Origin: Bombyx mori | Taxonomy: Eukaryota; Arthropoda; Insecta; Lepidoptera; Bombycidae | Reading direction: 5' to 3' | NCBI RefSeq assembly: GCF_030269925.1 | Contig: NC_085119.1 | Span: forward strand, 17,457,001 to 17,521,000 | Length of the DNA: 64,000 nt | In this document: one piece after another, positions 11,401 to 23,400 of the stretch | How positions within the stretch are numbered: position 1 is the first letter of the stretch | Layout: every line of letters begins with the position of its first letter | Notes under the pieces: model-generated | Told to the model about the DNA's origin: nothing | What the model saw: only the letters and a program-made list of their open reading frames with translations | The model's database searches: none | Position numbers and translations under genes: made by a program

Positions 11401-14400
11401 CTCATATCTCAAGGTGGGTGGCGGCATTTACATTGTAGATGTCTATAGGTTCCAGTAACCACTTAACACCAGCTGGGTTGTGAGCTCTTCCACCCATCTA
11501 ACAAAAAAAAAATTGCCGAAAATTCGAGATAACTTTCCTTGGAGTGAAACACGGAGACCTATTGGTCTCTCTCTGTTTCACTTAGCTAAAATCAAGGAAC
11601 GAATAACTAACGCACTGCATCATTCATCATCATCAAGCAGTACCTTCGTGAGCTCTAAAAGATAGCAAATAAAAGTTGCTTTGCTGGAAATGGATCCTTT
11701 GACAACCAGACGGTACGCTCACTTCGAACTTTCAATCATTTCTATAACATTCCGTTATATTAATGTTAATTTAAACATATACGCTAAATTCGTTAACTAT
11801 GATTCCATTAAAATGTAATTATCAATATGAATATATATTGTATTACGTTCATTGGAAACCCGATGACTACAAAGGCTTATTAATGATTGACATATTCAAT
11901 TTATTGAAACATGACCACAATTGTGAGTGTTAAGGATACATCGAGTGTCAGAATTTGTTAACAAGATTTCTCCGTAACCTTTTTTTGCGTAGTCAGATTC
12001 TGGCTCATCAGGAAGCTACTTTAAAATCGGTTACAAACCTCAATTTAATTAGAGAAACAAAAAGAAAAAATACTAAGTAAAGAGAAAAATATGTTCAACT
12101 GTTTTGGTACAATAGGAGTTCTTCGAGACAGTGTCACGGCACGATAATCCTTTTGTCGTAGCCGGCACAAGCTAATTCCCCGACCCATAACAGCGAATGT
12201 CTCCCTAGACATGTTTTTCGGATTCTACCGATCCACTCTCGGTGCTTTTAAGCATTCCAAGCACCGTTATCGTCGAATGTGACGCAGATACCCATAGACA
12301 CAACCCACGGAGTTTCTCGCTGGATCTCCTCAGTGGGTCGTGATTCCGATCCCCGAATCACTGTTCTTATTAGGGCTGATGTTGCTAGAATAACCCCTCG
12401 AGGTTATTGGCAGTTAGGTAGTAAAAAGTAGGTGTGTTGTGAGCCCGCACGGGTTGGTAGCACTTGTCTGCTTCATCAAAATCGGCCACTTATCACATTC
12501 CAGTGCAGTTAATAATTGGAATTTGTTTCTCAAGGTGGGCGGCGGCATTTTAATGCCTATAGGTCTAAGCAGCTCATAAACATTATCAAAAGTCATTAGC
12601 TTTGGCATAGTAGGCTAAAATAATTATATATTGTTGCCATAACTATGGTAACCCATTCAAATTGTAACATAACTGATTTTACCTTATATGTTTGACGGTT
12701 CACTCTGTAATATTTGCGGTCACTCAGCGAAGTCTTACTGAGAATAATTTGATATTGTTATTGTTTCCCTAAGTAATGCCGCATAGTTATGGGATAGGCG
12801 CAGCGTATCCTCTTTTTCCATTTAGGCATACATCATATTTGTATTGACACCCATCTCCCGTAAATCCTCTTTTACATTTCTGCGCATAACATGCACATGA
12901 TGCACATACCACAATAACCTTCCACTCTTTATTTTCTCTTTCACTGGGGCTACTTGTAGACTTCCCCTGATATACTAATTTCTAGTAAATTAATAACTTT
13001 TGATGACTCCTTAAAATTTCCGCAACGAAAACAAACGATATATATGTGTTTGGGATTTATACGATATACGTTATATTGGCTGAAACTAGCATTATATTAA
13101 CAACGTTACTTCATTATTATAAAATACTAGCTGCACCCGTCTGTTTCGCTGGGCATTTAAAATTAACATTATTATTTCTCACCCCCACAAAGATTCTCAT
13201 CATTAACGCCCCCGCAACTGGTGTGGGGAGTCCAACACTCATATAAATATTAGCCTATCCATTAAGTACATGTATTTTCTACATGGATAACAAGTTTCAA
13301 GTCAATCGGATGCACGGTTTAGTAGTTATAACGGAACATCCGTAAAAACCACCGTAGATTTATATATTAGTATACTCGTAGATGGCAATCACATACTCAT
13401 TACATGGTATAATCGTCACTACAGACAAATACCGAATATGTTGTGTACATTAGTTCGACACGTACTGATGGAGACCAGCTTAAACTCGTAACCAATTCGT
13501 TAGTACCAGTCAACAAAATGAGAGTGCTGATTTTGTTTCTTACTATAAAAAAAGTAAGGAACCTCGTTTATTGTAGTGTTTAAAAGACTGAACTATAAAC
13601 TACGCCTCGACCTTACCTTGAACGTGGCTCGTCAGCGTGAAATTTTGATGAAAAGGCACAGAACATGAATAATTTGTGTGTCTTACATTTTAAACAAGAA
13701 ATATGATTTTTCTTCAATGTAGGCTTCGTCTGCACATCAGTATCAGTACGATGTATACTAGTACGATTTTTTTAAATTGAATTGAATTGAAGACACGATA
13801 AAATAGAACATTATATACCTACATGTGTATTTTTCTTTGTTCCAGATGAAGATGAAGCAACTACGTCAGGTATCACCGACGGTGCCACATCCGATCAGCA
13901 AAACCGTGTCATTTTCGTCAACAGACCGCAGCCCCAGAAGTTCGTCTCGAACAGGATCTCTACTGCTAAATACAGGTGACGCGCACATCATTAGCCTGTT
14001 TGTAGTAATGGAGAAGTAACGAAAACCTCTGAACTTGCGAGGGTGACCACAGTACGTTAATGGTGCCTATGCGATTGCCAATTTTCTGAAACTTATGTAA
14101 ATGCCAATTGTTGTAGGGTTCAAAAGTGTTAGTGACATGTCAATGATCCTTAACTCGTCCGTCAGCATTAGGTATATGAAAAAAATACAACTAGAAATCG
14201 CAACGATGCATTTGCAAATTTTAACCGACTATTAATAGCTACGCGATACACTAGATATTGAATGTCCTCGCGTCCTGTATTTACTGCTCATTTTGTCGAG
14301 CTGCAGCATTGAGATTGCAATAACGCTAAAAATACTTCTCAAGAAGACGTTTCGATTATTTTTCGAAGTATATAACTTTTGCCTCAAATTATGGACCAGT

Positions 14401-17400
14401 GTAAATGAAAAATCGGTAGGCAGCGGCTTGGCTCTGCCCCCGGCATTGCTGGAGTCCATGGGCGACGGTAACCACTCACCATCCGGTGGACCGTATGCTC
14501 GTCTGCCTAAAAGGGCAATAAAAAATAAAATAATTTCATAAACAAAGACTACTTGAAAATTGCAATAATCCTTATAAGTCGCACAACTAACTCATCTAAG
14601 TATTCGAGATTATTCGCAACTGAGTCTTATAATAGTCAATGTATCGCACTAACATGATTTTTAAATCATGAAAATACTGGGTGACATGTGTGACAAACAC
14701 AAAATGACTGGTGTTATTTCCACGTACGTATGTAATGGTACTATCCGCTATTCACGACTAGAGTAATCTATAAAAGTGTAAATTGGAATTCCTGAACGTC
14801 GCCTCTTCATTTAAGGGACAACAAGGTCGAACACTTCCATATAGCACTCATAAATATTTACATACAATATTCGTGATTAGATCACCAGTACTGCACATTG
14901 TTTACGACGAACGATCAGACGCTTGGCTGCGTGCCCATCGAGCGTAAACTGAAATAAGGAATATTGCTACAGGCACTCAGTTATTTTGGAGTTTTTATTT
15001 TATTTTTCATTATTGCTTAGATGGGTGGACGAGCTCACAGCCCACCTGATGTTAAGTGGTTACTGGAGCCCATGGATATCTACAAAGTCAATGCGCCACC
15101 CACCTAAAGATATGTGGTTCCCGTATAATTACAACGGCTGCCCCAACCTTCAAACCGAAACGCATTAAACTGCTTCACGGCTGAAATAGGCGGGAGTCTC
15201 AGCATTCAATAGTTTACTAATTTTCTATGCCAGAACATTGCTGCATGTGTAAACTGGATATCTATATACCAGACAGATTTCAAGTAAACCCAGAGGCCAG
15301 TGGGATATAGCCCGCTTCCCACTTTGGAAATCTGTGAAGTAGGTTTATGTTTCCAATGGACGTCTTAGCCCTGACGCGATGTTGAAGCAACGCTTGTATT
15401 ATTTTACAGTTGTGAGTGAATAGTGTGCTTAGCACACGGGCAGATTGTTTTTTTTTTATACCTACGCTGATAGCCTTGAGAGACCGTCAGCGTAATGGGG
15501 CATGTAGGTGAGCTCACGGGACTCAAACCGGGAGTGTTGCTAACACTGGCCCTAGCAAGGGCAGTGCTTCGCAGAATCTACTACCGGATTGGAAACGCGA
15601 CCCACTGAGAAGATCCGGTGAGAAACTCAGTGGGCTTGTCTGTATCTGTGGGTTAATTTACTAGGGCAGATTGTACTAATCTCACCACGATATCGAGCAT
15701 CTATAATGTCATAGCTAAAACTCGCAATCATCTTTGTCAAGAAATATCGATGTTCGATGTTATCAGGGCCAACCACATAAACATAATTATGTAAGGCTTC
15801 TATGATGATAGCTCTTATAATATAGTTTAATAAAATAAAACTAGAGTACATAATATATAAATTTATACTATTATTATTCGTAGGGTGGGAACTTCCACGG
15901 GCTAGCTCCAGATCTTGGTTATACCTTTAAAGCAGTCTTACATTCTTGAAGGGGAAAAATGAAAGACCTTACGTGTATTATTTCAATTCTGAATACAATG
16001 AAATATTTAGATGATATAAGTACCATGTCTCTGAAGGCATAGCGGAAATTCGGCTCGGCCGTGACGATCTCTTGTTAACAAGCGTCAAGGTCTGCTGCCC
16101 ATACTGCCGCTCTCGTGTCCCGGCCAATATTACTTCAGGCACTAGAGATTTTTCAGGTTTTTGAGACTATCCCAATATGTATTTCGCAATTCAATAACTA
16201 ATTTGTTTTGATTTAGTTTTCTGTTGAAGGCGGAAAGTCAAATTATGATAATGAGAGCCTCTAACTCATACACTTCAGCTATAATCTTTGGCTAAGAAAA
16301 TTTTCCACCAATATAGTTGTGCATAGAGACATTTTTAAATATAAGGCAGGTTAGATAAAAGTCTTTTTGGTTTTTAATACTCCTTGACAGATAAATAGTA
16401 GTTTTACGGCTTAATCTCTTACTCCGATATTTTTTCATTTCTTTCCCGACCGCTTTGAGCACTTGTCAGTTTTCGTGGTGGCGTTCAAATTAAAGATGAG
16501 TCCGTACTATAAAACTGCCTTTTAATCGTGTTTACAATTCGACGGATGAGCATGATCAAATAAGTTAGTAGTGAATGAAGGTTTGTTTGTCCACAGCGTG
16601 CCGTCCTTCGTTCCCTTATTCCTGTTCGAGCAGTTCCGTCGGTATTCCAACTGCTTCTTCCTGTTGATAGCCCTGCTGCAGCAGATCCCTGACGTGTCGC
16701 CGACGGGACGGTGGACAACCCTCACTCCTCTCATACTCATACTGAGCGTTAGCGCCATCAAGGAGATTGTTGAAGATTTTGTAAGTATGTTTTTGTATTT
16801 ACTGGTGGCAGGACCTCTTGTGAGTCCGCACAGGTAGGTACCACTACCCTGCCTATTTCTGTCGTAAAGCAGTAATGTGTTTTGGTTTGAAGAGTGGGGC
16901 AGCCGTTGTAACTATACTGAGACTTTAGACCTCATATTTCAAAGTAGGTGGCGCATTTACGTTGTATATGTCTATGGGCTCCATTAAACACTTAACACCA
17001 GGTAGGCTGTGAGGTCGTCCACCCATCTAAGCAATAAAAAAAAACATTTCAACCATAATGGAATACCATAGAAAATAATATTAATAAGGTCTTTGATTTT
17101 TTTAAACTAGTGTCTTCAATGTTTTCCCGCTAGTGTTCTGTTGTATTATGTTTTGTTATTAGTATTCTGCGACGTCTATATTAACTAAAGACGAAAATGT
17201 TAACAAATATGTGAAAACGATATTAAACTCTTTTGTTTTTGCCTATTTAAATATTGATAATGTAATTTAATTTCTTTTTAATTGAATTTAAGAAGAATAC
17301 AGTAAATTAGACATTGTCATTTAAAGAGGTTGAAACGTAGAAGATGCAATTGATTACAGAAGCGGCACCGAGCGGACGACGAGACCAACCGCAGGCTGGT

Positions 17401-20400
17401 GGAGGTGCTGCGGGAGCGGCGCTGGGTCGCCATACGATGGGAGCATCTACAGATCGGCGACATCTGCAAAGTGCTCAACAACCAGTTCTTCCCAGCCGAC
17501 CTGGTGCTGCTGGCCTCTAGGCACGTCTCACTCATATGTCTCGTGGATTTAACCACCCAGTCACCAGGTGCTCAGCGAAGCTCATAGCCAACCAGATTAA
17601 TGCCAGTGAATGGAAGTGTGCACCAGCGGCATGCCGTGATGTCTATTAGCGCTTGGTCCTTCCTTTTTTTTTAGGTTAGATGCATTGAACGAGCTCATGG
17701 CCAAATTTTTATCTAAGCCCATAAACATCAACAACGTAAAACCGCCACTCGCCGTGAGACTCGCTCTAAGCCTTATTTCTATGGTACATCGGCTGCCCCA
17801 CCCTTCAAACTGGAACTTATTACTGTTTCACGGTACAAATGGGCGGGCTCACAAGTCTCCCTACCACCAGTCCTTGTACGACGTTATCCCTTCGTCTTAG
17901 AAAGAATTCGTGAACATCGCTTATGTACGTATTCCATTAGAGCAGGGATTCCCAAACTTATTTTGTCGACTACCCACTTTGAGAAATTATATTTAGCGTC
18001 CCCATTTTTTCAGCTACCTACTTAATAACCACTATAACGAGGGCTCAGTCGGTGTTCAAGAGTTCTCCTAGATTAAATTACAATTCGCCTCCCAAGCCTC
18101 TACACAACGCCCCCATTTTTTTTCTGAGTCTTTTACTGCCCACCTTTAAGCCTGAAGCCCTTGCCCACTTTGGGAAAGGCTGCATTAGAGCAATCGGTAC
18201 CTGCTTGCGGGACCCGCCATGGGTGCAGCGGGCGCCGCCTCCTGTAGGTCGCATCTCGTGCTCCGATACAATACTGAACTTGTCATCTAATCTCTGAACT
18301 TATCAAAAGAACAATGGTATTGCAGCGAGCCCCAGGGCATATCCTTCATAGAGACCAGCAACCTGGACGGAGAGACCAACCTGAAGATCCGGCAGGCGCA
18401 GCCCGACACGGCCCGCCTGGACGCCGCCCCCGCCCTGGCGGACTTCCGCGCCACCGTGCAGTGCGAGCCGCCCAACCGACATCTATACGAATTCAATGGA
18501 TTGCTAAAGGAGGCCAATGTCAAGTAACTACTATACTGTTTCAATCCCACTTTTGTCGTGTTTTCCCTCAGGTCAATGTATCGCGAATTAAATGAATTGC
18601 TTGCTGAGTATGTGGTAATCGACACTGGAAACATTTTCTCTCTGGACCAATGTTGTTCAGAACTTGTATGTATATAAAGTTATCTGGGAATGTTCCTCCG
18701 TGCTAGCAGCCGCCGCGAGTGTATTCTATCCTTCATTGTTCTCTGTTTGAGGCGGTCCGTGTGCGCGGACAGGGTCCTTGTTTATTTGGAACAATTAGCA
18801 CTGAACCGTTTATTACTAAATCATTTTGAAAGTTTACAAATAAAGTAATAATGGATTATGTGTCTTCTTCAGGACGCTGCCTCTGGGCTTGGACCAGATG
18901 CTCCTCCGGGGGGCGATGCTGCGGAACACGGCCTGGGTGCACGGCGTGGTGGTGTACACGGGACACGAAACTAAACTCATGAAGAATTCTACTAAAGGTA
19001 CTAATAACGTCACTAGTACTACATTTCTTTAGTTACCTGGTCTTGGTGGTAGGACATCTTGTGCATCCACGCGGATAGGTACCACTACCCTGCCTATTTC
19101 TGCCGTGAAGCAGTAATGAGTTTCGATTTGAAGGGTGGGGCAACCGTTGTAACTATACTTGAGACCTTAGAACTTATATCTCAAGATGAGTGGCGCATTT
19201 ATGTTGTAGATGTCTATGGGCTCCAGTAACCACTTAACACCAAGTGGGCTGTGAGCTCGTCCACCCATCTAAGCAATTAAAAAAAACTACAATGATTTAA
19301 GATCATGAGAGTTTGTTGTTTGCTCGGACACCGCGGCGGGCGGGGCCGTGCCCACTGTGTCAGTATAGAAGTTTGTCTTCCAGCCCCGTTGAAGCGCTCA
19401 TCGATCGACCGCCAGACCAACACCCACATCTTGATGCTGTTCATCATCCTCCTGGCGCTGTCGCTGCTCAGCGCCGGCTTCAACGAGTTCTGGATGCGGA
19501 ACCACAATGACTGGTATATCGGCCTCGAAGGTCAGTGTTAGTTTTAAGTCGAAGGATCTAAGATAATATATGGCCGGTTATAAATTCAATTTTCAAATTG
19601 AATCGAACCCTGCGCCGGAATGTGTGTCCGCGCAGTCACTGAGCCTTCCATTCGCGGCTTTGCGTAGGTTGTCGGCTGGCGCATTGGAAAATATAATATC
19701 ATTATAAAAAAATAAAAACATGTATGATTCGGTGTAAAATATTTTAATCTAATTTAGTACAAAAACTTAAAGTATTAATCCTTGCTCCAATTAAGTCGCT
19801 GTGACTTAATTGGAGCAAGGATCACGACGATGTGAAAACTAGACAAGGGCGCGGTGCGGGTGCGGGGGGGGTCAGTCTCGGCCCTCGCCCCCCTCCCCGC
19901 GAACAACTAATGCTGCTGACGTCACGCCGACCACATGATCGCCATCACAGTAATCAGCCTCTATATCCATTGCCTTGGTGCATAATTACTCCCATTCTGT
20001 TTCTCTCGTTACATTTACTTTTTCATTAACGGGGTCAGCTATCCCTGTGAGGTTCCAACTCATTTCTGCTGGCAGCGTATCCCTGTGTCAAGGACTAGGC
20101 CACTTTGATGGTCCAGGACGGGCTCGCAGACGGAGTACAGAATGGCCTACTTTCCTTAATGTGATATCGATATTGAATTTCTTCAACTGCTTTGTTTTAA
20201 TTTAATACCTTTGTCGTAAGTTGTGTAACTTCGGTTTTAGTATGCATTCTTCAAATTAAATTACTCTGACAAAACTAGATTGGCAAGCTTGCTTTCTTTG
20301 TAATTCATTATCAGCCTTCCCCTTCATAAAACAATACACGTAATAAGTGATTTTCCTAATTTTCGATATAAAACCATTTCGTCATTAAAAACTTTTGTGC

Positions 20401-23400
20401 GCGATGGTAAGAATGAACGTAACGTGGGAAGCGAAGGCCAACCGACAGCGTACCCGTCCGCCCCGCCCCCTCGCGCCCCCTCCCCCCCGCCAGCCCCTGG
20501 TCACGGCGCGTCCGCTTGTTCCAGAGGCGCAGAACGCGCACTTCGGGTTCAACTTCCTGACGTTCCTGATCCTGTACAACAACCTCATACCGATATCGCT
20601 GCAGGTCACCGCCGAGATAGTTCGCTTCTTCCAGGTCAGTACCACTACTTTTATTTGATCGCCTGAAGTTGAGAGGTTACCGATCCCTTCAAACGTCACA
20701 AGACAGACGCCGCCGTCCACCAGACCGGACACGAGGTTGATGTTCCAGTGTAATGTTTTAATAGAATCCAACAACACTGCACGCAGTCCCCGTCTGTAAT
20801 GTGAACTATGTGTAAATTTGCTACTTATGATATGTCAGTGTCCAATAAGGAAGTACCTCCGCAGCCGTCCCACAGTACATCCAGCGGGTGATACATTACT
20901 CGGAGAATACTAAAGCCCGCGCTGCGGTGAAGGCCTTAGTCGCCTCACATCATCCACGGGAACCGAAATCTATCTAAGTCCTAGAGTCTAATTAAAGACC
21001 CAAAAAATTGGGTAAACATCCGTGGAGCACAGCTGTCCTTCCGACGCTAGCACTAAGCCGCTGTTCTCTCCGCGCAGGCCAAGTTCATCTCCATGGACAG
21101 CGAGATGTACGACCCGGCCAGCGACACGGCGGCCATGGCGCGGACCTCCAACCTCAACGAGGAGCTGGGCATGGTGCGCTACGTGTTCAGCGACAAGACC
21201 GGCACCCTCACGCAGAACGTCATGGTCTTCCACAAGTGCACCATCGCAGAGGTGCCTATGTCAGAGTCACTCGACTGAACGCGTGTTGTAATGCCTAAAA
21301 AATATCAAAATAACATTATACAATTAATTTTAAATTTTGTTACGCTTCAGTCCAGTAAATATTTTAGTAGAGTTATTTTCATATAATAATAAAACCAAAT
21401 TAAAGTACCTAGTAGTTGCAAAAAAAGGCTGTCGATATCAAACTGTACCGCCCCCCTCGGCGCAGGTGATCTACAGCCGGCCGGGGCCCACGGAGCGGCT
21501 GGAGGACACGCCGCTGTACCAGAACCTGACGCGGGAGCACCCCACGGCGCCCGTCATCCGCGAGTTCCTCATCATGCTGGCCATCTGCCACACCGTCATC
21601 CCCGAGACCAAGGGGGACACCGTGGACTACCACGCCGCTTCCCCCGGTACCGCCTTACTCGCTTCCAAACATATATTTGTGACCTCAGGGTCACAGCGCT
21701 GCTACTGTTCCTTTGACAATTTAGGGCAACCTCGGTTTCTCATCATTTATAAATAACAATGGCAGCTTTCTATACAACATTTTACCTGACATCTATTTGA
21801 GGCGTCTTGAAACAAAAAAATACTAAAACGATAGGAATAACATAGCCTAAGCTTAATCAGAAATATTTTTGGTATTAGGACGTCACAAAAAAAAGATATC
21901 AACGTGTTTACTTTATAATTTGAGGTTATCTATCAATAAATAGATGTCTCTGATTTTTGTAGGCACGGACTATAACAAATTGAAAAAATAGGTAAATGAT
22001 ATGTTTAAATAACATTTTTCGTTTCCTTATCATAGATGAACCAAGGATACACTTATAATAGTACTCGAGTAGGTACCGTTAGCAATTGCAGAGCTACCTA
22101 GGTACATATACATACCTATTATATCGTTTGTTCTTTCTTCTTTGTAAATGTGTAAAAATGTGTGTCAGAGATAGGTACTTTTAACCCTTTGAACGAATTA
22201 GTCACATATTTGCGACAAACGAAGGCTTGCAAAGCTAATTTACTATAGTAGAATTATTTTGTCCGTGCAGTTTGGGTCATAAAAAATCGGAGCGGTGAAG
22301 CGAATATTTCGCTCTCTCTTCCACTCACGAGCCTTATGGACGGGCATATTCATGCGCATTATGTCAGTTGTTATACTGTTCAAATCATTGTCATCTGCAG
22401 TGCTGGCATTACTATTACATATTTAGTTATTTAAGTACTAATTGTAACAAAGGATAATTAATATTATTATTTTCATTTTAAATACTTTATGAATATTATT
22501 CATTATCAAAAAATATTGCTTTTTTGTCCCAATAGTATAAATGCCATCCTTTACAAATGTATTATACCGGAAGTACACAAAAATCGAATTAAAAGCTTAT
22601 TAAAGTAACATTTTTTCGTGGCTTTGCCACGTAAATCTAACATCGTGTAAAAAACGAGCAAATAAAATGATGAAGTTTCGTTTATGTCTTAATCTAAGAC
22701 GCCTTTTAAAACATTCAGGTAAAAAATTGCCATTGTTCTTTCACATCATATTACTTTTTACTTTATTGTCATTGAAAACGTGCAAATAGTATAGGGTCAG
22801 AGGTACTACCACTCCTGGAGACTAGAAATAGACACAACCGGTGCCACTATGGAAAGAAAATTTGCACTAACGTATGAAGAAAGTCGTGTAGTAACGTCCG
22901 CGGGACGTCGATGGGGAAGGTAGCTCGATCCAGTGGTCGGGTGGTACGTGGTGAGAATGGTCTCTGGAACTGTATTGAGGGTATACACAGTGGTCCCAGG
23001 TGCTGCGATGATCACTCGGAGATGACGCAACAGTCTTAGTCTCAGCACTGATAGTAGCTGACAATCCCACGCTGGGACCTTGAACTACAATTATCAAATA
23101 AATAACGTTTAATCCGATGCACCTCTTTGATTCGCATTTATCCGCTTGCTCTATTGTGAAAATAAATTGTGTTCAAAATTCGATGGATTTAATTATTAAA
23201 CGGTATCAAATTAAAAGCAGTAAATAAGTGTAGTGCGGCATGTCCGCCTCGTGTGTGTGCAGACGAGCGCGCGCTGGTGACGGGCGCCGCGGCCTTCGGC
23301 TTCTCGTTCTGCACGCGCACGCCCAGCCACGTGCACGTGCGCGCGCTGGGGGACACGCTGCGCTACCAGCTGCTGCACGTGCTCGACTTCACCTCCGCCA

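Larger units (their letters stand above)
5482..13845 (+). other. ATP8A intron 1 (8.4 kb), repeat-filled
   Basis: GT-AG intron. It holds a LINE 3' end (about 6310-6765), several Bm1-type SINE copies (6971, 9442, 9885, 11076, 12425), a repeat of the GATCCGGCGAGAAACTCAG family in two copies (8349, 12120), a (GA)n tract near 7787 and low-copy AT-rich sequence. I see no further coding exon in it. Stretches such as 10300-10900 and 11520-12100 show nothing recognisable. Confidence 0.75.
13976..16596 (+). other. ATP8A intron 2
   Basis: 2.6 kb GT-AG intron. It contains a LINE tail (14414), a Bm1 fragment in reverse orientation (15002) and a reverse copy of the GATCCGG/AAACTCAG repeat (15447). No other coding evidence. 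Confidence 0.8.
17521..18325 (+). other. ATP8A intron 4, probable GC-AG intron with nested repeats
   Basis: Donor AG|GCACGT, one base off the GC-AG consensus AG|GCAAGT; acceptor TATTGCAG. The intron holds an old reverse-strand Bm1 copy interrupted by a hAT-like MITE. Confidence 0.75.

Noticed and set aside
20385..20777. Reverse-strand 130-codon frame
   Set aside because: Antisense to exon 8 and its GC-rich upstream intron; no domain seen.
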